Position numbers and translations under genes: made by a program | The notes under the pieces: generated by a model | The model's input: only the letters and a program-made list of their open reading frames with translations | Database searches by the model: none | Told to the model about the DNA's origin: nothing | Assembly: GCA_949130485.1 (NCBI GenBank) | Contig: OX422184.1 | Location: 10,547,996-10,611,995 of the forward strand | DNA from: Agelas oroides | Taxonomy: Eukaryota; Porifera; Demospongiae; Agelasida; Agelasidae | DNA length: 64,000 nucleotides | Direction: 5' to 3' | In this document: one piece after another, positions 10,561 through 21,778 of the stretch | How the letters are laid out: each line of letters begins with the position of its first letter | How positions within the stretch are numbered: position 1 is the first letter of the stretch

Positions 10561-10926
10561 TTCCTCTAGCCTCTAGGTCCAGCTTTTGCCAGCTGAGTGG
10601 GGCCTTGGGAATGAGGCTATAAACATCATTTAAGATGATAACCTGTCAGTGTGCAGTCCAGAGATTACATGTGAAACTCTGTGGTGTACAGCTTGCTAGA
10701 GGCTACCAGTGATTGCAACAGTATATGTGCATGTTTGCATGGCACTATATATTCGTTATCAGAGACTGTAGACTGCACTGCACTCACACAAAAAAAATTG
10801 ACAACTTTCCACTTATATACAATAACAGAAGACATACAAAAACGGATATAGAGGTTCAACGACTTTAATCAGTCAAAGGTCAAATATATCACTTCTCCCA
10901 CTTAGATCAACACAGTCATTGTGGGG

Positions 10927-11333
10927 TAGTCTTGTCCCCAGACCCTCCTGAAAAGCAGAAAGAGGGTCTGGTGTTCTGAGCGACATTTCTTGTCACATGG
11001 GGCAGGGCCTATGGCAGAAAGAATGTCATAATGACATTTTACATCTGAGACTTAAGTTTTCTGACGACTTAGACTTCTGCACGGTATGGTTTATAAAAGC
11101 TTGATAAGGCCACGAAGTTTCTTGGGAAAGCTGAGAACGAGCTGCGAGGTAAGTTTTTTCTACCTCCAATTCGGTTCAAAATATGATCGCTTACGTCATG
11201 CACATATAATTATGCGTTCTAGAATCTGATTCGAGCTCTCAGATCGGGGAGCTACCCCGGCCCATGTGACAAGAAAAGTCACTCAGAACACCAGACCCTC
11301 TCGCACGTGCGAGAGGGTCTGGGCACGAGACTA
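10927..11333. mobile_element. 407 bp Mutator-like MITE
   Basis: Ends are TAGTCTTGTCCCCAGACCCT on the left and the inverse of TAGTCTCGTGCCCAGACCCT on the right. Subterminal arms continue the inverted repeat through GGTCTGGTGTTCTGAG and CTTGTCACATGG. Flanks ATTGTGGGG (10918-10926) and ATTCTGAGG (11334-11342) match at 7 of 9, an imperfect TSD. It interrupts a Gypsy-type integrase remnant that starts directly at its right edge. Confidence 0.7.
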
Positions 11334-11342
11334 ATTCTGAGG

Positions 11343-11649
11343 GTCGACTTGACTGACACGTCCGCACTTCGGCTTCCAGGTCTGCATCCAGGCTCGCCCA
11401 CAACACACAGCTTCTTGCCAAGCTTTTCATCCTTGCAATGCCTGGGTATACCTCACACAGTTCCTGGATTACTCGCTCTCTTCCTGGTGGTGGAACAACC
11501 ACTCTTGCACCCCAAAGTACACAACCATCCAGCACACTCAACTCTTGCCTCCTCCAATTCTGCTGCACTCCTCCCTTGGCTCTTGAGAAGGCCAACCATG
11601 GAGCACAAATCTTTGCACTTGAGCCAGCACTGTGTCTTCGTTGGTCCAA
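11343..11649 (-). pseudogene. Ty3/Gypsy-type integrase zinc-binding (H2C2) remnant
   Basis: The minus frame reads ELSVLDGCVLWGARVVVPPP, then RERVIQELCEVYPGIARMKS and LARSCVLWASLDADLEAEVR, then TCQSS. This is the usual start of a Gypsy integrase: a beta-hairpin 'L-x-x-x-x-G-x-L-L-W-G', then HxxxH..HPG..RMK.LAR..VWWPGMD and CxxC. Here the zinc-ligand His positions read C and Y, WWPGMD reads LWASLD, and the second Cys of CxxC is Ser. It is truncated at 11343 next to the MITE. The rest of the polyprotein is absent. Confidence 0.7.
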
Positions 11650-12887
11650 GACTTGATCTGCTTGGCTATCTAAGGTGATACAGTGTCCAAATACTCCATG
11701 AGCAAGAGGAGGTTACCAGGGATTGGAACGACTGTAGGAGCCTGAGGAAGTGGCAAACGGCATAGTCTTGGCAACAGGCTGGGTTGGAAGCAAACAAAAT
11801 GCACAGCCTGGTTTCCAGGCCTTCTCCGGCTTCAGATTTTGATTGCTTGCAGTATTCAAAAATGGTGAGTAAAGGCCTGGGAGATCGCATCACATGCAAT
11901 GACGTCAGAGGGTATAGACACACTTAGCTTGAGTGCACCAAAAAACGAGCTGTATTGACACTGCCACACAGTCCACACATTCACGACAGTATCATAACTT
12001 ACTTAAACCTCTAGACAGAGCTTCCATCTGCCTCCTTTGAACCATCGACAGACCAAGAGTGAGTAGACTCGAGCTGCGTAGACAAGATCTTTATATTATG
12101 TTGCCACTATTACATGCCGAATTACCCTTTGAACCTACGGTATGCAAGCTCCACCCACACATATCACGTGAGGGGGCATGAAACGACGTGAAAGTATTGA
12201 GACCCATAACGTATACTTACCGCTACATCGTCCGCAAATTTCTGACCGACGATGGAAGTCTTTCGGTTGTTCGTTCTTCTTCGCCCTCCAGCTCCCTCCG
12301 ACGGCTCAGTACTTCTGATATGAGTCTCAAGGAAGTACAGGTAGCTTCCAGTTTGGACGTTTGCTGGGGGAAAGACGTGTTTATACGACTACTGCCTGGT
12401 AAGTCTGTGTGATACGAAGTGTTGCCGTTTGTCATAGACTGTTAGCAACAACTTATAGCGAGTCAGGGCGGTGTAGCGCTAGCTGTATGTTGTTTTTTTT
12501 TCGCTCTTCGCTGCACGCTACTATACTAGTATACTTGCTAAATAATACGTCACACTATAAATCACGTGGATATGTATTACGCGTTCCCCTCCCACTATTG
12601 CCTGAACACGTGCTCAGCAGGGAATAATTACGCGCATGCGCGAACAGTGGATACCAGGCTCTTTTTCTCCCCGCCTACCAAGAGCCTGGGTACGAGGCTA
12701 CTTCGCGGTCTTCACGTGAGTGACATTGGTTATTTAATGGTTAGTGCAAAGTCATCGTGCCGCGATATCATGTGCGAATCGGTCCCAGGCTCTCCCCCTC
12801 CTTTTCTATTTTTCGTTGGGGCGAGGGGAGAGCCTGCATGGGAACGAGGCTAACCAGTAAGGAATAACAAGGATACGAGTAATGCAC

Positions 12888-12890
12888 GTG

Positions 12891-12919
<29 letters not shown>
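12888..12919. repeat. (CA)n microsatellite
   Basis: About 15 CA units directly after the right TSD of the outer nested element. Confidence 0.9.
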
Positions 12920-12922
<3 letters not shown>

Positions 12923-13690
12923 AGTATATATACAGCGCAGATGTAAAGTTGAATTCCCTTGTTTACATAGGTACATTAATAAATAAATGAGAAAGGAATT
13001 CATGAGTGTGTATGGCCGGTTTACCACTAACACAAAAACCCTTTGTGCTACCCAATATATACCAGGTGATGCTAGTGGCTCCTGTACAGCTGATGAAAGT
13101 GCTGTAGATTAACGAAAGGCTGTGTTGCATGAAGACCATGACATTACAATTGATCTACAAGAACCAAATGAATGACACTGCACTAATAGTTTGGTAGGGA
13201 TCATGCATAAAAGCAAAGGCCAACATACTGACAAAGCCCCATCTCTTCATATTTTTCACACTAGTTAGATAGCATGCTTGAGAACTGAACCATAATTGAA
13301 GTAAACCAAATTTGGCACAAAAGTACCAAACCTGGTCCTTGTGCTTTGTCCCAAGAAGTAATGGCTGATCACTCTGTGTACTGTCTGGACTAATGGCAGG
13401 GAAGTCCTTCTGGAACCCCAGCATTAATTAAAACACACCAAAGAAACCCAAGAAATCAAGGTCACCTGCCAAACACAAGTCAGAAATTGGAAAGTCACCT
13501 CACAAGTACTGGACATATGCCACGGAAGTTTCTGATCAAGATGATGCTAATCGAGAAGAGCCCGCCCGCTTTAGGAAAGGGCAAAAGAATCAGAAAACCA
13601 AAAATCAGGTGGGGAGTGGTTCTATTGCTGAACTTGATTTATAATCATGATGCCATCTTGAATTGTTTTAACTTTTGAGTTCCCATGCCA
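12920..13690. other. No recognised gene
   Basis: A minus frame at 13155-13424 (89 codons) is open but matches nothing I recognise. Otherwise nothing. Confidence 0.35.
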
Positions 13691-13695
13691 ATAAC

Positions 13696-13722
13696 TTTAT
13701 ATAATTATATATATATATAATG
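13696..13722. repeat. (TA)n microsatellite
   Basis: Short AT dinucleotide tract. Confidence 0.8.
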
Positions 13723-13937
13723 ATGCTTGTTTCGACATTGTTGGGTTTCTGCTAACTTTATAATTATGTATATGTGCATGTGTAATTGTTTGTTTGAAAT
13801 CCAGGTTTGAGTTTTCACTGATTTTATGTGATTTACAAGCCTATATATTGTTCCGCACAATCTAGGAATTTGTGCAATCCTGGAATTGCTGCACTCATTT
13901 TTGGAATCCTTATAAGCTGCAGCAATCTCGAGATATA

Positions 13938-14008
13938 TATCCCTGTCCCTGTCTTTGTCCCTGTCCGTGTCCCTGTCCATGTCCCTCTGTCCTTGCCCCT
14001 GTCCCTCT
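13938..14008 (+). repeat. (TCCCTG)n hexanucleotide repeat
   Basis: About twelve imperfect CCCTGT units. They create a Pro/Cys-rich translation that should not be read as protein. Confidence 0.85.
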
Positions 14009-14105
14009 AGCTAATTATGTGCATGTTTCTAGCCTGCTGTTTCATGGGTTGTTCACCGTCACTAGGGTAACACACACAGAATGCTCTAACATCATTTATC
14101 TACAG

Positions 14106-14420
14106 GTGAAAGATGCAGTCGCTGACACCAAAGATACAATGATGGATATGCTGCATGAACTCCAAGAGTTTATTGTCGAGCAAAAACACCAGTGGCTGAT
14201 ACTGGAAGGGGATGGAAAAATCTATGAAATTTCGCAATCATTAAAATTCGAGTATAGTGAAGAACTGAAATGGGTTATTCCCTTTCGAGGGGATTGGCAT
14301 ATGCTGAAAAATTATCAGATTGCACTGATTAAGCCATAATTTGATGCTGGCTTAAAGTCATTGGCTGAAGCAGCCGGTGCACTCACTGCCAGAAAAGAAT
14401 TTTGCTAAATCCTTCAACGG
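14106..14420 (+). pseudogene. Fragment of an unnamed transposon protein (GD..GDWH family)
   Basis: After a pyrimidine-rich ATTTATCTACAG the frame reads VKDAVADTKDTMMDMLHELQ, WLILEGDGKIYEISQSLKFE, ELKWVIPFRGDWHMLKNYQI, then ALIKP and a stop, continuing past it as FDAGLKSLAEAAG. I recognise the pattern 'W-L-x-x-E-G-D-x-K-x-Y-E ... G-D-W-H-x-L-K-N-Y-Q-x-x-L-M-K-P-Y-F-D-A-G-L' from many-copy ORFs of sponges and corals. The paired acidic GD motifs suggest a DDE-like core, which is inference. A single stop at 14337-14339 interrupts the fragment. Confidence 0.45.
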
Positions 14421-14423
14421 AAA

Positions 14424-14522
14424 AATCACATTCCCTGGCCCTAGCCCTAACCCTAACCCTAACTGTAACACTAAGCCCTAACCATTCGGCTACGTCGGAC
14501 TGCTGACGACTGCGGTGCACTG
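14424..14522 (+). repeat. Dispersed repeat with internal CCCTAA tract, copy 2
   Basis: Matches 3888-3985: CACATTCCCTGGCCCTAGCC, then three CCCTAA-type units, TGTAACACTA, CCCTAACCATTCGGCTACG. It has one more CCCTAA unit than copy 1. Confidence 0.6.
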
Positions 14523-14789
14523 CACATGCCAAGTGGTCATTGGCAACTTAGGATAGCCAGTATGAAGCTGATGGCACCTGTTAGCTGATCTCCAATGCAT
14601 ACCACCACCAATACTTGCCATGTTCCATCAAGGAGGTTTTGTTGTGTTTGTGGGAACATTACCATTTTCATTAAACCCCAATGACAGGAATTGATATCCA
14701 AGCACAAATATCAGAGGATAAAACATGTATGTTCTGGGTGCAATTTGTATTCATATCCTTTATAAGAACTTCTTTTCACCAATAGAACT

Positions 14790-15092
14790 GAAGTTTAGAA
14801 GGTCATTGGCTTGTTGTAGTGTTGCTTCCTTGTTGATATATGGGTTCCGTAACTCACTGCTTCTACCATCCACTGAAAAGATTGTTTTTTCATTGCTTGT
14901 TGGCTAACCATTCACAAACTTTTTGAATTCTTCAAACTTGTTTGCCATCATTGTGTTAAGCTTTGTGAGCCACTCATGTTCTTTGTTTTTGTTGTCCTGC
15001 ACGTTAACTGAGACGTTCATGGTGTAAAACAACAAAAGTATGTGACGTAACGATGATGTATTGTAAGGAACGGTACATGGAGAATGTGCCAA
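14790..15092 (-). pseudogene. Short unrecognised coding remnant
   Basis: Minus frame: DNKNKEHEWLTKLNTMMANK and FEEFKKFVNG, a stop, then in the same frame SVDGRSSELRNPYINKEATL and QQANDLLNFSSIGEKKFL. The single stop inside otherwise plausible charged, helical sequence suggests a decayed ORF. No domain recognised. Confidence 0.3.
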
Positions 15093-15259
15093 CCCAGTAC
15101 ACTAGCCCCAAACCGAGAACGTCATCTGCTAACGTTTTCTGCAGGGGAAAAAAACTGACAGAAGATAACTCAATTAGAAAGGCTCACACTATCTGCCATG
15201 AAAAATAAAATGCAATTTTCAAAGCGAACAGGAATACCTACTGACAATCGTGGTGAACT

Positions 15260-15514
15260 GGCAGTCCCGGATAGAAATCATATATTATTCCGTCGTGTAT
15301 TTCTAGCGCATCGCCGAGTTTGACGCGCTGTAGCGCTAAGCTTCCGCAAGGGGCAGGGCTCATACACGCTTCGTAGACATATCAGATATTCATGCATTTA
15401 CATAGCGTGTATGAGCCTCACCCTTAGTGGAAGTTCAGCGCTGTAGCGCGTCAAACTCGGTGATGCGTTCGAAATATGCAACGGAATAATATTCGATTTC
15501 GATTAGGGACTGCC
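15260..15514. mobile_element. Foldback MITE, GGCAGTCCC family, copy 1
   Basis: Near-palindrome of 255 bp with arms of about 120 bp. Ends are GGCAGTCCC (15260-15268) and GGGACTGCC (15506-15514). The arms share TTATTCCG, GAGTTTGACGCGCTGTAGCG and GGCTCATACACGC. Related copies are at 29262-29407 and 56091-56315. No ORF. Confidence 0.7.
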
Positions 15515-16560
15515 ACATATGCTTGTACATCGCCATGACAGCCGCACTTCTCTAGCCAGCAGCTGAGCTGTGATCAATTGATCAATACGCACGTGCGTAC
15601 ATGCGCGGTGACAAACACATCACATGCGTGTGTACGGTAGGTAGCACCAATCCTTTCATAGCAAAATACATCGCCATGACAACCGCACCTCTAGCTAGCA
15701 GTGGGCTGTGATCGATTGATCAATACGTGCGTGCGTACATGTGCGGCAAACTGGCCGGCCGTACTCATGTGGCTCGCTGCAGGCTAGGGACCTAATCTTC
15801 TCTCTGAGAATAATAAACTTAGATCAGTGGGGACCAAAATGAACTAGAGTAGGCAACCTTAGTATAATCAGATTCAATTAACCTGAACAGTATTAATTTG
15901 AAGTTGGATTAGGTGTCCAGGTAAGTTTGGATTGGAACTAAATAATGATACATAGTACTAACTGCACATATAACAAATGCACTCAGAACGAATAAGGAGG
16001 CCTTAAATTTATTATTCATAACACGGAAGTATGCAAGGATATTGCAATAGCTTACGGAATTGAATTTCAAGCGACGATGACTGATCATCGGTGGTCTATG
16101 CAGAACACTCGCCAGCCTTGGAACCAAGATCTGATGGTTTTTCTGTGTACAGGAATAACTGAAGTTGTCATAACCATGTGGCATTTGTGCTGTTAATGCT
16201 GTCGGTCCACCAATACAGCTGTGGTTGGAGTACTATTAGAACAGTTAATAAACAGACCTACCCGTGCCTTCAGGCAGTACTCACAGTTAGTGATTGTCGG
16301 CTAAACAGGATGAACAGGATGTTCAGGTGATTTCACCACAGAATGTTGTGATACCATGAGGTTGGTAAAATCTTTGTACGTTTTCATTTGTGTCTTCCTT
16401 TTCTTCACACAAGCAATTTTAGACATGATAGTGGAGCAGTTCTTTGAGCTGCATCGTTACCAATCTACCTTTGTAGGGTACAAACCACGCAACGACTCGT
16501 ACTAGGTAAGGCAATGACCACCAGACACAAGCTAGTAGACTCGTTCCCAGGTCTTCGCCG
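15515..16560. other. No recognised gene; short local duplication
   Basis: TACATCGCCATGACAGCCGCAC near 15525 recurs at about 15668 with downstream GATCAATTGATCAATACG also repeated, a roughly 145 bp direct duplication. At 16543 a lone end GACTCGTTCCCAGGTCTTCG resembles the Mutator-like ends but lacks a partner. Confidence 0.4.
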
Positions 16561-16561
16561 C

Positions 16562-17178
16562 AAGCGATCATGTATTTCTAGATGAAGATGATGGCAAAGT
16601 CAGACCCATCATTACAAAACTGTCGGAGCAGTTTGGTGCAGTATATGAACCTGGGAGGGATATAAGTATTGATGAGGCTATGATTGTCACTGTTTGAAAT
16701 ACATTATTATTCTGAATAATTATTGTGTATAATTATGAAGACAAACCTTGATTGATCCTCATTGTCATAAGCTTGTCGTAATCAGGGGTGCCAGGTGCTG
16801 CAAGAGTGCTGTTGTCCACAAAGTGGAGGTAGTGTTGTGTAAATCCTCTGTAAGGCTTTTTACCACATCTGCTCCTAATCCACGTTCTACGGAGTCCTCC
16901 TTTGTACCAGTGTAGACTTCAAATGCTGAAACATATCTGTTCAGTGCCTCTGCTCTCATCCAGACCTTCAAAGAAAGAGGGGAGAGCAAAACATACATGA
17001 ATGCCCAGAGCCGAAAGTATTATAAGTATATATTTTACTTCCTTTTTGATGTAGCAATTACTAATGCATACATCTTGCGTCGACTATACACTGACCTTCA
17101 GACCAACAACATCAAGGACTTTCGCATATCTTTGGCAAAAGAGCTGATTGGCTCTTACTCCAGCCGTAATTTGATATA
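16562..17178 (+). pseudogene. piggyBac transposase remnant with centre block inverted in place
   Basis: Three blocks of one piggyBac (DDE_Tnp_1_7) transposase lie in the right order, but the middle one is reversed. Block 1, plus, 16562-16697, reads DDGKVRPIITKLSEQF and YEPGRDISIDEAMI, including one catalytic-region Asp. Block 2, minus, about 16990-16785, reads LKVWMRAEALNRYVSAFEVY, TGTKEDSVERGLGADVVKSL and TEDLH, then shifts frame before the DNFF motif. Block 3, plus, 17003-17178, reads RKYYKYIFYFLFDVAITNAY, RRLYTDLQTNNIKDFRISLA, KELIGSYSSR: the usual C-terminal helices. N-terminal half and Cys-rich tail are missing. Satellite DNA begins within ten bases of the last codon. Confidence 0.8.
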
Positions 17179-17184
17179 AATTTG

Positions 17185-20100
17185 AGTATTCCCTTCCACC
17201 TCTACATTCATGATCAACACTCAAATCAAGCAGGCCATACCCATACTTTGGTGGCCAACATGCATGTACCTCAGGTATTGGCATTGTGGTGCATATTTTG
17301 ATATTCGGTTAGCTTTATTTGGTTCATATCGTAAACAAACCATGAAGAAAGTCAAAATCTTGGTTTTAGCGTTCCCTTCCACCTCTACATTCATGATCAA
17401 CACTCAAATCGAGCAGACATTAACACATAGATGGTGGCCAACATGCATGTACCTCCGATATTGGCAATACCTGAGGTACATGCATGTTGGCCACCCAAGT
17501 ATGGGTATGGCCTGCTTGATTTGAGTGTTGATCATGAATGTAGAGGTGGAAGAGAATGCTAAACTCAAGATTTTGAGTTTGTTCATGGATTGGTGACGAT
17601 ATGAACCAAATAAAGCTAACCGAATATCAAACTATGTACCAAAATGGCATTTTGGTGCATATTTTGATATTCGGTTAGCTTTATTTGGTTCATATCGTTA
17701 CCAATCCATGAAGAAACTCAAAATTTTGGTTTTAGCGTTCCCTTCCACCTCCACATTCACACTAAAATGAAGCAGGTCATACACATACTTGGGTGGCCAA
17801 CATGCATGTACCTCCGGTATTGGCATTTTGATGCATAGTTTGATTATTCGGTTAGCTTAATTTGGTTCATATCGTAAACAAACCATGAACTCAAAATCTT
17901 GGTATGGTTTTAGCGTTCCCTTCCACCTCCATATTCATGATCAACACTCAAATCAAGAATGCCATACACATACTTGGGTCACCAACATGCATGTACCTCC
18001 GGTATTGGCATTTTGGTGCATAGTTTGATATTCGGTTAGCTTTATTTGGTTCATATCGTCACCAATGCATGAACAAACTCATATTCTTGGTTTTAGCGTT
18101 CCCTTCCACCTCTACATTCACACCCAAATCAAGAACGCCATACACATACGTGGGTGGCCAACATGCATGTACCTCCAATATTGGCATTTTGGTGCATAGT
18201 TTGATATTCGGTTAGCTTTATTTGGTTCATATCGTAACCAATCCATGAACAAACTCAAAATCTTGGTTTTAGCGTTCCCTTCCACCTCCACATTCATGAT
18301 CAAGTACATAGTTTGATATTCGGTTAGCTTTATTTGGTTCATATCGTAAACAAACCATGCAGAAACTCAAAATCATGGTTTTAGCGTTCCCTTCCACCTC
18401 TACATTCACACTCAAATCAAGCACGCCATACACATACTTGGGTGGCCAACATGCATGTACCTCCGGTATTGGCATTTTGATGCATAGTTTGATTATTCTG
18501 TTAGCTTTATTTGGTTCATATCGTAAACAAACCATGAACAAACTCAAAATCTTGGTATGGTTTTAGCGTTCCCTTCCACCTCCACATTCATGATCAACAC
18601 TCAAATCAAGAACGCCATACACATACTTGGGTGGCCAACATGCATGTTCCTCCGGTATTGGCATTTTGGTGCATAGTTTGATATTCGGTTAGCTTTATTT
18701 GGTTCATATCGTAAACAAACCATGAAGAAAGTCAATATCTTGGTTTTAGCGTTGCCTTTGATTTTAGCATTCCCTTCCACCTCTACATTCATGACCAACA
18801 CTCAAATCAAGCAGGCCATACCCATACTTGGGTGGCCAACATGCATGTAGCTTAGGTATTGGCATTTTGGTGCATGTTTTTATATTCGGTTAGCTTTATT
18901 TGGTTCATATCGTCACCAATCCATGAACAAACTCAAAATGTTGGTTTTAGCGTTCCTGGTTATAGCGTTCCCTTCCACCTCCACATTCATGATCAACACT
19001 CAAATCAAGCACGCCATACACATACTTGGGTGGCCAACATGCATGTACCTCCGGTATTGGCATTTTGATGCATAGTTTGATTATTCTGTTAGCTTTATTT
19101 GGTTCATATCGTAAACAAACCATGAACAAACTCAAAATCTTGGTATGGTTTTAGCGTTCCCTTCCACCTCCACATTCATGATCAACACTCAAATCAAGAA
19201 CGCCATACACATACTTGGGTGGCCAACATGCATGTTCCTCCGGTATTGGCATTTTGGTGCATAGTTTGATATTCGGTTAGCTTTATTTGGTTCATATCGT
19301 AAACAAACCATGAAGAAAGTCAAAATCTTGGTTTTAGCGTTGCCTTTGATTTTAGCATTCCCTTCCACCTCTACATTCATGATCAACACTCAAATCAAGC
19401 AGGCCATACCCATACTTGGGTGGCCAACATGCATGTAGCTTAGGTATTGGCATTTTGGTGCATATTTTTATATTCGGTTAGCTTTATTTGGTTCATATCG
19501 TCACCAATCCATGAACAAACTCAATCCCTTCCACCTCTACATTCACACTCAACACTCAAATTGAGCAGACATTAACACATAGTTGGTGGCCAACATGCAT
19601 GTACCTCCGATATCGGCATTTTGGTACATAGTTTGATATTCGGTTAGCTTTATTTGGTTCATATGGTCACCAATCCATGAACAAACTCAAAATCTTGATT
19701 TTAGCATTCCCTTCCACCTCTACATTCATGATCAACACTCAACACTCAAATCAAGCAGGCCATACACATACTTGGGTAGCCAACATGCATGTACCTCCGG
19801 TATTGGCATTTTGGTGCATAGTTTCACATTCGGTAAGCTTTATTTGGTTCATATCGTCACCAGTGCATGAACAAACTCAAAATCTTGGTTTTAGCGTTCC
19901 CTTCCACCTCTACATTGACACTCAAATCAAGAACGCCATACACATACGTGGGTTGCCAACATCCATGTACCTCCAATATTGGCATTTTGGTGCATAGTTT
20001 GATATTCGGTTAGCTTTATTTGGTTCATATCGTAACCAATCCATCAACAAACTCAAAATCTTGGTTTTCGCGTTCCCTTCCACCTCCACATTCATGATCA

Positions 20101-20185
20101 ACACTCAAATCAAGAACGCCATACACATACTTTGGTGGCCAACATGCATGTACCTCCGGTGTTGGCATTTTGGTGCATTGTTTGA
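17185..20185. repeat. Satellite array, part 1 (monomer about 165-200 bp)
   Basis: About 16 tandem monomers. Landmarks in order: TTGGCATTTTGGTGCATAG, ATTCGGTTAGCTTTATTTGG, CCAATCCATGAACAAACTC, AAAATCTTGGTTTTAGCG, CCCTTCCACCTCTACATTC, ATGATCAACACTCAAATCAA, CCATACACATACTTGGGTGG, CCAACATGCATGTACCTCC. Most units point the same way. One unit, about 17470-17645, is inverted. A higher-order unit of about 588 bp (three monomers) is visible: 18540-19130 and 19130-19500 carry the same variants, and identical translations recur 588 bp apart. Many units are near multiples of 3 bp long, so long frames stay open on both strands; I do not read these as genes. Confidence 0.9.
17470..17645 (-). repeat. Single inverted satellite monomer
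   Basis: The array turns at 17468 (GATATTGGCAATACCTGAGG) and back at about 17647 (CAAAATGGCATTTTG), enclosing one monomer in reverse orientation. Similar single inverted monomers: 23925-24100, 25356-25450 (partial), 26346-26548, 27995-28168. Confidence 0.8.
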
Positions 20186-20863
20186 AAGTCACAAAAAAGT
20201 TTGCCAAACGCAAACAAGCACATGTAGGGATGAAATCCTCAAAAACCAACCAAACAAGACGGGAACGACACCACAATACTTTTACACCATCCCTACATCT
20301 TGTGCCATTTTGCCAAAACTGTGTGTTTGTATTTGTTTTTTAGTTGTGTGTAGAAGAGGGTTGTCTTGTAGATGGAAGGGTGTGGCGTGGGTGTGTTGTG
20401 CATAGTGAGTATGTTGTGTTGTTGGTGGTTGCTACTGAGTGTAGCAGGTATGGTCCAAGTTGTGTGTAGAAGGTGTGGAGTGAGTGAGGAGTGGTGAGTG
20501 TGTGTGTTATGTTGGAATGTGCATTATGTTGTTAAGTTTTATGCCTGTTTAGCATGATAGATATGGGTTGTCTTGTATACAGGTGGCTGTGAAGTGAGTA
20601 GTGGTAATTTTGTAATGCTTTGTGAAGGATGGGTTATTTTGTGAGATAGTTGAATGGAGTGAAGTACTATGTTTGTTTGTGGTTGGTGTGGGCTAATAAG
20701 TACAAATGTAGAGGGTTTTGTGTTGTGTACAGGTGGCAAAATGGCACAAGATGTAGGGATGGTGTAAAAGTATTGTGGTGTCGTTCCCGTCTTGTTTGGT
20801 TGGTTTTTGAGGATTTCATCCCTACATGTGCTTGTTTGCGTTTGGCAAACTTTTTTGTGACTT
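20186..20863. mobile_element. 678 bp element with about 130 bp terminal inverted repeats, inserted in the satellite
   Basis: Left arm (20186-20318) begins AAGTCACAAAAAAGTTTGCC and includes GGGATGAAATCC and AGACGGGAACGACACCACAA. Right arm (20731-20863) is its inverse at near identity, ending GGCAAACTTTTTTGTGACTT. The interior is G/T-rich and has no ORF of note. A TSD is not evident. The high arm identity suggests recent activity. Confidence 0.75.
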
Positions 20864-21747
20864 GTTTCTGTTTTTTTTTTTTTTGTTGTTGTGTAACCAC
20901 ACCCCAAGTGAAATGACTTGTTATGTAGTTTATTGTTGATGTTGATGGATTTCTGGAGGATGTTAGCTGTTTGCACTTATCCACTTGACAATGGAATCAT
21001 GGGTGTAACTGTTGTCTAATTGGGTATGTGCATGTGTGTGTGAGTGGTTGTTCTAAGGCACTGTGGTATATACATGACTGTCTACCTGTTCTGTTGTATG
21101 ACAGGGTTGTAACACTGTATGTTGTGTGTTGTCCAAGGAACAGTTTCTATAGCTGGTTATACATTGTGGGCAGGTGTGCGTAGGTTGTGTATGGTGGGTG
21201 GCAGGTACATAGGTCATAAAGAGGTAAGGCATAACTGTGGTAAAGGAACCCTTGGAGAGTAAGAGTGTTTTTCCGGGTTCTTCCAGTACTTGTTACGGGA
21301 CGCTTGCCTTTTGCTTTCTTTGTTTCGCAGATAGTTCTGCTTATCCCGCGCCCGTTTCTTGTGGACGTTACGCATACTGCGTTCCTTGTCAAATCCAGCA
21401 CAAGTACGTCAACTGCTGTATGAAAGTAGCAACATATGCAATCGTTTGGGAATCAATCGATCGTCAAGTTCTCTACGGAAGTAGAATAACCGCAGCTGCA
21501 TGCCAACTTCACGTGCTGTAGCTGTTGAACTTCTGTTGACGTAATCGCTATGAATATTCTATTCTAACAAAATGGCGTATAGCAGCAAGCATAAGCGTGG
21601 GGTTACCTGAGAATCGCCGATTAATTCGACTTCTTTCTTTGAGAACGATGAGTGGTGGGTACAATACCCAGTAATTTATGCTGATCTTTCGCGTTTGAAT
21701 CGTTGTAATAGCTTCAGCCGTTGTCGTGCTATCGTGGTGAGCAAAAG

Positions 21748-21778
<31 letters not shown>

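Larger units (their letters stand above)
10059..12214. repeat. Third-level inverted repeat inside the nested stack
   Basis: The left arm contains TTTCACGTCGTTTCATG followed by a C-rich block and CACATGACCC (10059-10115). The right arm (12163-12214) contains CATGAAACGACGTGAAAGTA and GAGACCCATAACGTATAC. The arms match at about 85-90 percent over 50 bp. No TSD was identified, so this may be an older insertion or an extension of the inner element's TIR. Confidence 0.6.
9929..12700. mobile_element. Inner Mutator-like element nested in the outer one, 9 bp TSD
   Basis: The left TIR starts TAGCCTCGTACCCAGGCTCT and continues through AGAGCCTGGTATCCACTGTT to GCATGCGC. The right TIR is its inverse, ending GAGCCTGGGTACGAGGCTA. 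The direct repeat CTTCGCGGT occurs at 9920-9928 and 12701-12709, perfect over 9 bp. TIR length is about 68 bp. It in turn holds a third inverted pair (10059-10115 with 12163-12214) and a complete small MITE (10927-11333). Confidence 0.8.
9653..12852. mobile_element. Outer Mutator-like inverted-repeat element, 3.2 kb, 8 bp TSD
   Basis: The left end TAGCCTCGTTCCCAGGATCT continues CCCCTCGCCCCGACGAAATAG. The right end reads as its inverse (CTATTTTTCGTTGGGGCGAG, GGGAACGAGGCTA). The direct repeat ACCAGTAA lies at 9645-9652 and 12853-12860. The TIR is about 40 bp. The bulk of its length is a second, separate element (9929-12700). An 8-9 bp duplication with long TIRs fits Mutator-like elements. No transposase is present. 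Confidence 0.75.

Noticed and set aside
13872-14105. Pro/Cys-rich N-terminal half of the 155-codon frame
   Set aside because: It is a translation of the TCCCTG hexanucleotide repeat; only the part after the acceptor-like site at 14105 looks coding.
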